Position numbers and translations under genes: made by a program. The notes beneath the pieces are model-generated. The model saw only the letters and a program-made list of their open reading frames with translations. It was not told the origin of the DNA and did no database searches. From assembly GCF_000346615.1 (NCBI RefSeq), contig NZ_ANNU01000025.1, forward strand, positions 1-64,000: DNA of 64,000 nt, in the 5' to 3' direction. The DNA is from Nafulsella turpanensis ZLM-10. GTDB lineage: Bacteria; Bacteroidota; Bacteroidia; Cytophagales; Cyclobacteriaceae. This document shows positions 1 through 7,182 of the stretch, piece by piece (position 1 is the stretch's first letter; each line of letters begins with the position of its first letter).

Positions 1-76
1 CTCTGGCTCTTCTCCTTGTCTCATAACGTTTCTTTTTGTGTATCGCTATTTCAGGACGGGACAAACTGATAGAACA

Positions 77-112
77 AGAAGCCCGGCTGTAATAGGCCGG
101 GTTTCTTTTTTT
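77..112 (+). terminator. Rho-independent terminator of a gene beyond the left edge
   Basis: Arms 77-87 and 96-106 pair over 11 positions (one G-T wobble) around a 7-base loop, and a T-run follows. It must end a plus-strand transcript that starts left of the window. I could not identify that gene from the 76 bases before the hairpin. Confidence 0.8.
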
Positions 113-482
113 GCAGGCATTGAACTTCCGTTATTAAAATTTAATACCCTTTTTCTGGTGAATATAAATGTGTTGAAAAGAAGCGTTAGCAGTTGAGTGC
201 TTATTTCCTCTGTTAGAGGGCTGGAATAGGGTTATTTGAAATCACACAGCTGGGCCGGGGAGCAGGTAAGAAATTAATTAAGAGGGCTAATAAGAGGAAG
301 AATGTCGGTGGTAAGGTGGTCACTTAAATAAATATTGTTGATCTATTATTGGACATGCAGCAGGAAAGTTATTTCTGATTAGCTACCCTAGCAGCCAAAG
401 TGACAGTTACTACCCATTTTGTTCAAAAATAAAGTATAATGGTGTAAAAATGCTTTAATGGACAAAAGGAAAAATAGTAAAG
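113..482. other. Intergenic stretch without recognised gene
   Basis: About 370 bases between the left-edge terminator and the terminator of the first minus-strand gene. Reading frames here are short and of unusual composition. I see no RNA gene, repeat or promoter that I could defend. Confidence 0.5.
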
Positions 483-483
483 T

Positions 484-515
484 AAAAAAAAGCCTGCTTC
501 AGTAAAGAAACAGGC
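484..515 (-). terminator. Terminator of the 81-aa gene
   Basis: Nine-base arms 492-500 and 507-515 (one wobble) with a 6-base loop. An A-run at 484-490 becomes the U-tail on the minus strand. It lies about 30 bases after the stop codon of the small gene at 547-792. Confidence 0.8.
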
Positions 516-546
516 ATAAGATAAGTTTATACTAATTGAATTAACT

Positions 547-792
547 TTAATTATATTTTCCGTTATCAATATCTTCCTTAATTGGATTCCGGTTTGGGTT
601 CTTAAGCAGGTGCTCTGCAGGAGTGTCCGTATCATTATCCTCTACATATTTATTGATAATCTCTTCCTGCTCATTAAGCTCTATCTTACCCTCTTTTACT
701 TCTTTGGTCTGGGCTTTCGATTTTCCTCCATTAGAAGGTGCCCCTTTATAAGGTGAATAGGTATTTGCTTTATTATTTTTATTCGTAGCCAT
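547..792 (-). CDS. Small hydrophilic protein of unknown function
   Basis: An 81-residue, strongly charged protein with no Cys, no signal peptide and no membrane segment. The first 30 residues are rich in Asn, Lys, Ser and Gly and look disordered. The middle (residues 34-52) is acidic and may be helical, and the tail is Asn/Pro-rich. I recognise no domain. It is probably real because it starts with ATG behind an AAAGGAA-like sequence and is followed by a good terminator in the same direction. A role as a small stress-related protein is only a guess from the neighbouring dodecin, DUF2267 and small-heat-shock-like genes. Confidence 0.6.
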   Translation of the reverse strand: MATNKNNKANTYSPYKGAPSNGGKSKAQTKEVKEGKIELNEQEEIINKYVEDNDTDTPAEHLLKNPNRNPIKEDIDNGKYN

Positions 793-877
793 AATTTTTC
801 CTTTCGTTTAGTTTAATAAATTTTACGGCTGTGTTCGTGAAAAGTTATAGGGTATGGTCTGAAAATCAGGCAATTGC

Positions 878-2197
878 CTATACGTTCCAGGGAAAGGTTT
901 CGGGTGTTTTTCCTCCGGCGGAAGCTATTTTCAGGGGGTGGAGAGCCCGGGCCTGGTCCAGGTAAACAAAAGCATCGTAGCGATTGGGGATTATACTTGG
1001 AACATAGTTTCCATAGCGTTCTCTTTCCGGGTGGTAAACCACCCCAATCGCTCTGTGAGGAACAGTTCTCCTGAGGCGCTGGCTTTTTTGCAGGTCTGTG
1101 GAAAGGTAGTAGCGGTTGTAGGGAGCCAGTTCATGTAGCAGGGCTTCCCAGCTCCCATCTTTTGCTTTGGGAACCGGCATTTCTTCCATTTCAGCTCCCC
1201 ATGAATCTCCGGCAATTACACTGCCTTGATAGCATCCGAAACCTACCAGGCGTACTGCCTCTTTTCCATATCTTTCCCTGGCGAGCTGTCCAATGTTATA
1301 GAGTCCACTATTGGCCATATCTGTTGCACGTGCATCACCTATATGGGTATTGTGCTCCCACACAATGGCTTTGGAATCTTTGCCGTGGTAATTCAGGAGC
1401 CTGTCCAGTGTTTCCATCATGTGCTTATCCCGTACGTTCCACGAATCAGGTCCTGGTTGCATCATTGCCCTGTAGTATTTTTCTGCGTTGACAGCCACCA
1501 GCGCATTTTGTTCCGCACTAAAGGCAGCCTCAGAATCATGCTCATATTTTGGTCTGCGGGCGCTCATTTCCTGTAACAGCTGTAATACTTCCTTCTGACA
1601 GGAAGCAGGAACAATGTTTCGGGTTGCCCTTGCATAGCTGACCCCATCTTCCTCATCCCGGTAAGGCTCGAAGCAATGGATAGATTTTTTAGCTATCTCA
1701 GCTGCTTCCGGATCTTCTTTCTCCAGGTAATTAATGATGGAATCGAGTGATTCCCAAAGGCTATATACATCCAGTCCATAAAAGCCTACCAGCTCATTGA
1801 ATTGTCGGTGCAGGTTATGCCGGTAAAGCCATTCCGTAAAAGCAACTACTTCCCAGTTAGCCCACATCCAGGTGGGCCAGCGGTCAAACTTCCGTAGCAC
1901 ACTTTCAGCATCCGGACCTGTTCCATCATACTTCTTTACATAGCGATTTATTTCGTAACAATCCGGCCAATCCCCTTCGACGCAGATAAAGTTGAAACCA
2001 TGCTCTTCAATAAGCCTTTTGCTTATTTGAGCCCGCCAGGTGTAATATTCGTGGGTGCCGTGGCTGGCTTCTCCCAGCATAACAACTCTTGCACCCGAAA
2101 GCTCATCAAGGAGAGCATCTAAATCCTCCGGAGCTTCCAGCCTGTGGTTCTTTTGTTGTAAGTCGGTTTGCAGTAGTTGGCGGTCGGAAAAGTTCAT
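878..2197 (-). CDS. Erythromycin esterase family protein
   Basis: A 439-residue member of the erythromycin esterase (Ere)/succinoglycan-biosynthesis-like family. The conserved GEASHG motif (Glu43, His46 from the ATG used here) is the family's catalytic signature. It is followed by EGDWPD near residue 71 and WEHNTHIGD in the second half. The frame extends to a TTG at 2218, but the ATG at 2197 is preferred. There is no signal peptide, so it is probably cytoplasmic. Members of this family are widespread in soil and marine bacteria, and most have no shown macrolide esterase activity, so the name should not be read as a resistance gene. It stands alone, divergent from the DUF2267-dodecin pair. Confidence 0.88.
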   Translation of the reverse strand: MNFSDRQLLQTDLQQKNHRLEAPEDLDALLDELSGARVVMLGEASHGTHEYYTWRAQISKRLIEEHGFNFICVEGDWPDCYEINRYVKKYDGTGPDAESVLRKFDRWPTWMWANWEVVAFTEWLYRHNLHRQFNELVGFYGLDVYSLWESLDSIINYLEKEDPEAAEIAKKSIHCFEPYRDEEDGVSYARATRNIVPASCQKEVLQLLQEMSARRPKYEHDSEAAFSAEQNALVAVNAEKYYRAMMQPGPDSWNVRDKHMMETLDRLLNYHGKDSKAIVWEHNTHIGDARATDMANSGLYNIGQLARERYGKEAVRLVGFGCYQGSVIAGDSWGAEMEEMPVPKAKDGSWEALLHELAPYNRYYLSTDLQKSQRLRRTVPHRAIGVVYHPERERYGNYVPSIIPNRYDAFVYLDQARALHPLKIASAGGKTPETFPWNV

Positions 2198-2352
2198 AAC
2201 TTCGTGGGTTAAGTCCAAAATATGCTTATCAGGCTCAAAGGCCTTTCCTAAAGCCTTTTTTAAGAAAACCTTTAAAAATGCCTGTTCTTTTCATAACATA
2301 TAAAGCCAGCTTATGTTAAAAGAGGAGATAAGTGATTTATAATCAGTAAGAA

Positions 2353-2358
2353 AGGAGG
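2353..2358 (+). promoter_or_regulatory. Strong Shine-Dalgarno AGGAGG
   Basis: AGGAGG lies 8 bases before the ATG at 2367. Such strong sites are rare in Bacteroidota, where the anti-SD end of 16S rRNA is usually occluded. It fixes the start of the DUF2267 gene. Confidence 0.7.
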
Positions 2359-2366
2359 AGGAAGCG

Positions 2367-2801
2367 ATGAACCACTATTTTGATGAATACCTGAATGATG
2401 CCAATCGTTTTGTAAACAAGCTTTCGGAGGACTTAGGCCATCCGGAGGATTCGGAACAAACTATACGCCTTGTTCGAGCAGTTTTGCATACCATTCGAGA
2501 CAGGATTTCCATTGCAGAGTCATTAGATTTTCTTTCCCAATTGCCAATGATTTTAAAGGCTCTTTATGTAGAGCAGTGGACTTACCATGAGCAGCCACCT
2601 TTGCACTATGAAGACCTTGAGGGGTTTGCAGATGCGGTAAAGAACCAGCAGGCACGACTGGGAGAAAAAGACTTTGACTGGCCTGAGCCCACCATTGAGC
2701 TTGTGAAAAAGGTTTTAAAAAACTTGCGGGAATACATTTCCGATGGACAGGCCATTCATATTCTGGAACAAATGCCGGAAGGAGTACGAGAATTATTTTA
2801 A
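2367..2801 (+). CDS. DUF2267 domain protein
   Basis: A 144-residue all-helical protein with two tandem halves. Each half has the family pattern of a helix with LVRAVLHTIRDR (first) or LVKKVLKNLREYI (second), then a stretch ending in LPM or MPE and Leu/Phe. It matches DUF2267, small proteins often found in stress-resistance clusters with CBS, Hsp20 or universal-stress genes. No biochemical function is established. It has the strongest Shine-Dalgarno in the region. The dodecin gene follows after 20 bases, so the two are probably co-transcribed up to the terminator at 3049-3088. Confidence 0.85.
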   Translation: MNHYFDEYLNDANRFVNKLSEDLGHPEDSEQTIRLVRAVLHTIRDRISIAESLDFLSQLPMILKALYVEQWTYHEQPPLHYEDLEGFADAVKNQQARLGEKDFDWPEPTIELVKKVLKNLREYISDGQAIHILEQMPEGVRELF

Positions 2802-2821
2802 TTTTTTAAACCATTGATGTT

Positions 2822-3025
2822 ATGAGTATAGTAAAAGTAATTGAAGTAATTGCTTCATCTGAGAAGAGTTTCGATGATGCCGTTACGGTAGCACTTAATG
2901 AAGCTGCAAAATCTGTTAAAAACATTTCTTCTGTTTATGTAAAGGAAATGAAAGCCAATGTGGAGAACAATAAGATTGTTTCCTATGGGGTTAATGCCAA
3001 AGTTTCTTTTACTGTTGATAGTTAA
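2822..3025 (+). CDS. Dodecin (flavin-binding storage protein)
   Basis: A 67-residue protein of typical dodecin size with the family pattern: VKVIEVIASSEKSFDDAV at the N-terminus, a central helix, then the strand IVSYGVNAKVSFTVD. Dodecins form 12-subunit hollow spheres that bind flavin or coenzyme A and are thought to buffer free flavin and limit photochemical or oxidative damage. The usual flavin-stacking Trp at mid-protein is absent: the corresponding position reads SSVYVKEMKAN, so ligand preference may differ. It is encoded immediately after the DUF2267 gene and before a strong terminator. Confidence 0.9.
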   Translation: MSIVKVIEVIASSEKSFDDAVTVALNEAAKSVKNISSVYVKEMKANVENNKIVSYGVNAKVSFTVDS

Positions 3026-3048
3026 TAAGGTAATAATAGGGGCAGAAA

Positions 3049-3088
3049 AAAAGAAGAAAGCCAGCCGTTGAGCTGGCTTTCTTCTTTT
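3049..3088 (+). terminator. Terminator after the DUF2267-dodecin pair
   Basis: A perfect 17-base inverted repeat (3049-3065 and 3072-3088) with a 6-base loop. The arm ends in a U-rich tract, which makes it a strong intrinsic terminator. Confidence 0.9.
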
Positions 3089-3275
3089 AATGAAAGAAGT
3101 AAAACTTTATCCTTTAACCCCTGATTGTACATTAAATTTCTTTATATCTATTCCAGAATAAAACTGGTAGAGCTTCATAATCAGGTAAGTATCAATTTTT
3201 GATGTTTTAGGATTCTTATATTTTGAGACTGAACCCAACTAAAACACCTGGCAGTCCGTATGATAGGTAAAAGCT

Positions 3276-3286
3276 GCCTAATTGGC
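3276..3286. promoter_or_regulatory. GCC-N5-GGC inverted repeat, candidate enhancer site
   Basis: The 11-base element GCCTAATTGGC is centred 50 bases upstream of the -24 GG of the sigma-54-like promoter. A very similar element (GCCAATATGGC) sits 52 bases upstream of the other sigma-54-like promoter at 19153. Sigma-54 activators bind upstream enhancers, so this is a candidate activator site by inference. Confidence 0.45.
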
Positions 3287-3329
3287 GGAATAATGCAATT
3301 TGTTGAGTCAAATTTTCATGTCCTGATTT

Positions 3330-3344
3330 TGGCACATGTATTGC
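3330..3344 (+). promoter_or_regulatory. Sigma-54 (RpoN) promoter, -24/-12
   Basis: TGGCACA-N4-TTGC fits the sigma-54 consensus TGGCACG-N4-TTGC. The -24 GG (3331) and -12 GC (3343) are exactly 12 bases apart. Transcription would start near 3355, which places the ATG at 3375 inside the transcript and excludes the earlier in-frame ATG at 3336, which lies inside the promoter. Confidence 0.75.
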
Positions 3345-3374
3345 ATAATATTTCATGTAAAGAAAGGAGATGCA

Positions 3375-3773
3375 ATGAATTTATTAAAAAATAAAAAACT
3401 ACTAAGAGGGTTACTCCTGCAGGGAGACCTTCTTAATACAATAAATGGCGGGGTAAGCATGACCCATGTGGTAAAAGAGCAACATGATGAAAATTTTACA
3501 ATTATTCTTTCTGCTCCTTCCATTCCGGCCGATGCTTATAATGTAGTGCTTAATGGTCAGCAACTGATGGTCTTTTCTCTACTACCCGACAGCACCATTA
3601 GCAAAGAAAATGAAGTTTTCAGTATTCCACTTTTTTATGAGAATTTTGAACTGCCTTCTTATATCGATTTAGATAATATTGAGGCCATCCATCAGGGAAG
3701 TGAGCTAATGGTTATTCTACCATTTAAAGAAACTGCTCGTTTTGAGCGGGAGATTGATATTAATCATATTTAA
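3375..3773 (+). CDS. Divergent Hsp20/alpha-crystallin-like protein
   Basis: A 132-residue protein resembling small heat-shock proteins. A 35-residue N-terminal arm is followed by an alpha-crystallin-like beta-sandwich: FTIILSAPSIPADAYNVVLNG, then LMVFSLL, IPLFYENFELP and LMVILPFKE near the end. Small heat-shock proteins are ATP-independent chaperones that hold unfolding proteins. It is more divergent than the Hsp20 at 19233: the usual GVL motif is replaced by SELMVILPF. The start at 3375 is set by an AAAGGAG Shine-Dalgarno at 3363-3369 and by the sigma-54-like promoter just upstream. No terminator is seen, and it converges on the CBS gene. Confidence 0.72.
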   Translation: MNLLKNKKLLRGLLLQGDLLNTINGGVSMTHVVKEQHDENFTIILSAPSIPADAYNVVLNGQQLMVFSLLPDSTISKENEVFSIPLFYENFELPSYIDLDNIEAIHQGSELMVILPFKETARFEREIDINHI

Positions 3774-3821
3774 AGCAAAATCAGCATAGCACAAGGCAGA
3801 GTGGTTTCCATTCTGCCTTTT

Positions 3822-4298
3822 TTAATACCATGTAGTACTGTGAAGCTGTAAGCTTGCTTTTAATACATCCTTCCTGCTAATTTGCCCAACAAGTTTACCT
3901 GCTTCGTCTACCACAGGGTACCTCCGGAAATTTGACTCCATAAATGCCTTTGCCACACAAATCAGATCCGTATCAGCTGTTACAGTAAACACATCAGGGC
4001 TCATAAAATCTTTCACCTTTCTGTCGAAGAGGGGATTGTTATAATAAGCATCATCGATTAATACCCTTAAACAATCCTTTTCAGAAATAATCCCAACCAG
4101 CTCATCCTGCAGGTTAACAACCGGTGCTCCGGAAATCTTATTTTTAAGAAGGGTACTGATGACCTCGTGAATTGCTTGCTCTTCCTGAAAGGTGATTAAG
4201 TCGCAAACCATGTACTGGCTAACAGGCCCATAGCGAACATCTTCTATAGGATTGCCGGCTCTTTCTTTGGTTTTAATGAAACTTGGGGTGAAATTCAT
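3822..4298 (-). CDS. CBS-domain pair protein
   Basis: A 158-residue protein with a 25-residue leader followed by two CBS domains (about residues 26-90 and 95-155). The first holds GAPVVNLQDELVGIISEKDCL and the second RRYPVVDEAGKLVGQISRKDVL. CBS pairs (Bateman modules) bind adenine nucleotides such as AMP, ATP or SAM and act as energy or ligand sensors. Stand-alone pairs usually regulate a partner protein. There is no catalytic domain and no membrane segment. Its location beside dodecin, DUF2267 and a small-heat-shock-like gene suggests a general stress role, by inference. Confidence 0.87.
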   Translation of the reverse strand: MNFTPSFIKTKERAGNPIEDVRYGPVSQYMVCDLITFQEEQAIHEVISTLLKNKISGAPVVNLQDELVGIISEKDCLRVLIDDAYYNNPLFDRKVKDFMSPDVFTVTADTDLICVAKAFMESNFRRYPVVDEAGKLVGQISRKDVLKASLQLHSTTWY

Positions 4299-4603
4299 GT
4301 TTAAAAAATTTTGCTAAAAGGCTACTTTAACAAATAATATAAACATAAATATCAAAAAATAAAAACTTAATTAATGTTTGTTTATTAATTTATTAAATTT
4401 TAAATGGTGATGAAATAAATATTTAATTGGGTAAATCCTGATACCTTCGGGTAAACTTTCTGATAACTTTTTTCTTTTCTGCTTCAAAAGCCTTTTTATT
4501 TTATAGCTTCTCGATTGGTTCTTTAATTAATGATGAACCATTTTGATGGCCCGATTCGTAGATAATAAAGGAAGGGATTTACGGAAAAAAATATGCTCAG
4601 AAA
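4299..4603. other. A/T-rich intergenic stretch
   Basis: About 305 bases between the CBS gene start and the PBP1A gene end, very A/T-rich in 4310-4420. It should hold the CBS promoter, but I find no clear TAnnTTTG element on the minus strand. No gene is seen. Confidence 0.4.
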
Positions 4604-6964
4604 TTAGTTGCCAAAAATTCTTTCAAAGATGTTTTTCTTCTTTTTCTCCTGTTTCTGACGTCTTGGCTTTCGGTCGTTTTTAGGATTATTTTTCTCTTCC
4701 TGCTGACCGAAAATTCTCTCAAAAAGATTCAGGTCTTCCTCTTTTCGGTAAGGGGGACAGTCCAGGCTTGCCTGCATTTCCTGCGAAAGAGAGGGAAAGC
4801 TGGCCCTGGAAATTTTTTGCAGGTTTTTGTCTCCATTTACCTTCTTCATAAAGAGTCCGAAAATAGGGAGGGCCGTATTCGCTCCTTGGCCAAGGGTAGT
4901 GCTTCTGAAGTGAATACCAGGATAGTCGGCTCCCACCCAGGCGCCTGCAACTAAATTTGGCGTAAGACCAATAAACCACCCATCTGCATTCGATTGGGTA
5001 GTGCCGGTTTTACCCGCTATATCATTCTTTAGTCCATACTTCCAACGCAGGCGAGAGGCTGTTCCCTCATTAACAACCCCTTCCAGCATGTGTACCATCA
5101 GAGCAGCCTGTTCAGGAGTAAGTACCTGTGTCTGTTCATGCTCAGGACGAAACTCTTCCAGCACTTTTCCTTCGCTGTTTTCTATCCGGAGTAAGTAATG
5201 AGGCCTTACAGCTTCTCCACCATTGGCAAAAGCACAGTAAGCCGTTACCATTTCGTACAAGGAGATTCCAGGTGTACCTAAGGCAATAGAAGGGAGTTTG
5301 GGTATATCGCTGCTAATGCCCAAACTCCTTGCCAGGTTAATAGTGTTGGTTAAGCCTGTCCGGCGGAGTACTTTTACCGAAACTGTATTGACAGAATTCA
5401 TTAAGCCACCCATGAGAGTATATTCCCCTTCATAATTTCCATCGGAATTGCCGGGAGACCAGCCATCCATTTCCGGATAAGTTTCGCGAGTCGCGGGAAT
5501 GTAGGTGCAGGGATCTGCTCCCTGCTGGAGGGCTGCGGCATACACAATAGGTTTAAAGGTGGAGCCTACCTGCCTTTTGGTATTTATATTTACATGGTCG
5601 TATTTGAAAAATTCATGGTTTATGCCACCTACCCATGCTTTTACTGCACCATTCTGGGGTTCCATTGCCAGAAAACCGGCATTCAGAAAGTAAAGGTAAT
5701 ACTTAACTGAATCAAGCGGACTCATTGTCTTTTCTACTACTCCATCCCAGCTAAACACTTTCATAGGAACAGGTCTGCTAAATATTTCCTGAATTTCCTC
5801 TTCAGAAAGCCCTTCTGCTTTTAACTTTTTATAGCGGCCGGAACGATAGATGGCATTCATTAGGATATCCGTATTCCCTTCCCAGGGTGCGCGGCCTTCC
5901 CAGTGTTTAAAAAAGTCTTGCTGCAGACTTGCCATATGTTCCCGCATAGCCTCCTCGGCAAAAAGCTGAAGGCGGGAATCGAGCGTGGTGTAAATTTTAA
6001 GGCCGTCGGTATAGAGGTTGTAAGGCTCTCCATTTGCTTTCGTATGGTTACTGCACCATTCCTCAAGCTCCTCGCGCAGCTGTGAGCGAAAATAGGTGGC
6101 TAATCCTTCATTGTGGTCCCTTTTACGATAGTCTATTACAAGGGGGGTTTCTACAAGGGAATCGGCCTCCTCTGGCTTTAGTACCTCGTATTTTTCCATC
6201 TGCCGGATAACTACATTACGGCGTTGGCGGGCATTATCGGGAAACAGGCGGGGGCTATAGTTATAAGTGGCTTTTAGCATTCCCACCAGCATGGCCGCTT
6301 CCTGCAGGTTCAGCTCGTCAGAGTCTTTATTAAAGAAACGTTCGGCAGCGGTTTCTATTCCAAATGCATTATCCCCAAAAGGAACAGTATTCAGGTAAAG
6401 GGTAAGTATTTCCTTCTTTGAATATACATTTTCCAGCCGTTGGGCGACTATCATTTCCCGAACTTTATTAACAGGCATGGAAAGAAAGCCTAAGCGGGAA
6501 TGGCGAGGGAACAGGTTCTTGGCTAATTGCTGGCTGATAGTGCTACCACCTCCCGCACTTTCATCCTGCAGGAGAAGGGTTTTGACGAAAACTCTCAGGA
6601 GCGACCGCCTGTCTACCCCATCGTGTTCGTAAAAGCGTACATCTTCGGTGGAGATGAGGGCATCGATAATATAAGGAGAGATTTCCTCAAATGAGGCATG
6701 AGTCCGTTCCTGAATATAGTATTTGCCCAGCAATTTTCCATCGGCTGAATATACCTCACTGGCCACATAATTATCGATATTGGCCAGTTCTTTCTCGCTA
6801 GGCAAAGAACCAAATACTCCAATCCGGACCGTCTGGTAAAAGAGGGTAGCCCCTAAAAAGGCTAAAATGGTGAACAGGAGAACTACTGTTCCAATTTTCT
6901 TTGACCAAGACAGGCGTGAAAACTGTCGGAAAATTTTCCTGAATTTTGATTTAAAGGCTGACAA
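4604..6964 (-). CDS. Penicillin-binding protein 1A (bifunctional)
   Basis: A 786-residue class A PBP that polymerises lipid II into glycan strands and cross-links peptides in the periplasm. A cytoplasmic basic tail and one membrane segment (about residues 24-44) precede the GT51 glycosyltransferase, with catalytic Glu107 in EDVRFYEHDGVD, then GGSTISQQLAKNL and a KKEILTLYLN helix. The transpeptidase has STFK (nucleophile Ser468), SVN (524-526) and KTGT (652-655). The C-terminus is basic and Lys/Gln-rich. No in-frame ATG exists before residue 160 and a stop codon lies just upstream, so translation most likely begins at the TTG at 6964. A monocistronic housekeeping gene. Confidence 0.95.
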   Translation of the reverse strand: MSAFKSKFRKIFRQFSRLSWSKKIGTVVLLFTILAFLGATLFYQTVRIGVFGSLPSEKELANIDNYVASEVYSADGKLLGKYYIQERTHASFEEISPYIIDALISTEDVRFYEHDGVDRRSLLRVFVKTLLLQDESAGGGSTISQQLAKNLFPRHSRLGFLSMPVNKVREMIVAQRLENVYSKKEILTLYLNTVPFGDNAFGIETAAERFFNKDSDELNLQEAAMLVGMLKATYNYSPRLFPDNARQRRNVVIRQMEKYEVLKPEEADSLVETPLVIDYRKRDHNEGLATYFRSQLREELEEWCSNHTKANGEPYNLYTDGLKIYTTLDSRLQLFAEEAMREHMASLQQDFFKHWEGRAPWEGNTDILMNAIYRSGRYKKLKAEGLSEEEIQEIFSRPVPMKVFSWDGVVEKTMSPLDSVKYYLYFLNAGFLAMEPQNGAVKAWVGGINHEFFKYDHVNINTKRQVGSTFKPIVYAAALQQGADPCTYIPATRETYPEMDGWSPGNSDGNYEGEYTLMGGLMNSVNTVSVKVLRRTGLTNTINLARSLGISSDIPKLPSIALGTPGISLYEMVTAYCAFANGGEAVRPHYLLRIENSEGKVLEEFRPEHEQTQVLTPEQAALMVHMLEGVVNEGTASRLRWKYGLKNDIAGKTGTTQSNADGWFIGLTPNLVAGAWVGADYPGIHFRSTTLGQGANTALPIFGLFMKKVNGDKNLQKISRASFPSLSQEMQASLDCPPYRKEEDLNLFERIFGQQEEKNNPKNDRKPRRQKQEKKKKNIFERIFGN

Positions 6965-7128
6965 ATGTCCTGATAGTTATGAAGTGCTATTGAAGCTCTG
7001 TTGTACGTGAAACAGTTAGAAACAATTGATTACAGATACAAAAATACAAAGTATTTTGTTCGCAGAAGCTCATTTTGTAAAGAGGTTTAGCCTGTTTACT
7101 AAAAAGAGGAGAACTTCTTGCCAGAAAA

Positions 7129-7163
7129 ATAAAAAAGACTTTCCTGTTACAGAAAAGTCTCTT
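7129..7163 (-). terminator. Terminator after the CocE-type hydrolase gene
   Basis: Stem 7136-7142 with 7154-7160 around an 11-base loop. The A-run at 7129-7136 gives the U-tail on the minus strand. It lies about 20 bases beyond the stop codon at 7183. Confidence 0.7.
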
Positions 7164-7182
7164 TTTAAAGAAATTCATGGAC

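Noticed and set aside
1-76. End of a tRNA, rRNA or protein gene at the left edge
   Set aside because: None of the three frames or RNA folds gives a recognisable end; only the terminator is supported.
1162-1576. Plus-strand frames of 109 and 116 residues
   Set aside because: They are antisense to the erythromycin-esterase-like gene and show Cys/Trp-rich composition without domain features.
878-2197. Reading the esterase-like gene as macrolide resistance
   Set aside because: Only the family signature is visible and the family is broad; there is no resistance context such as an integron or plasmid genes.
3336-3374. Earlier in-frame ATG for the small-heat-shock-like gene
   Set aside because: It lies inside the -24/-12 promoter and adds 13 residues unlike the family; ATG 3375 has a strong Shine-Dalgarno.
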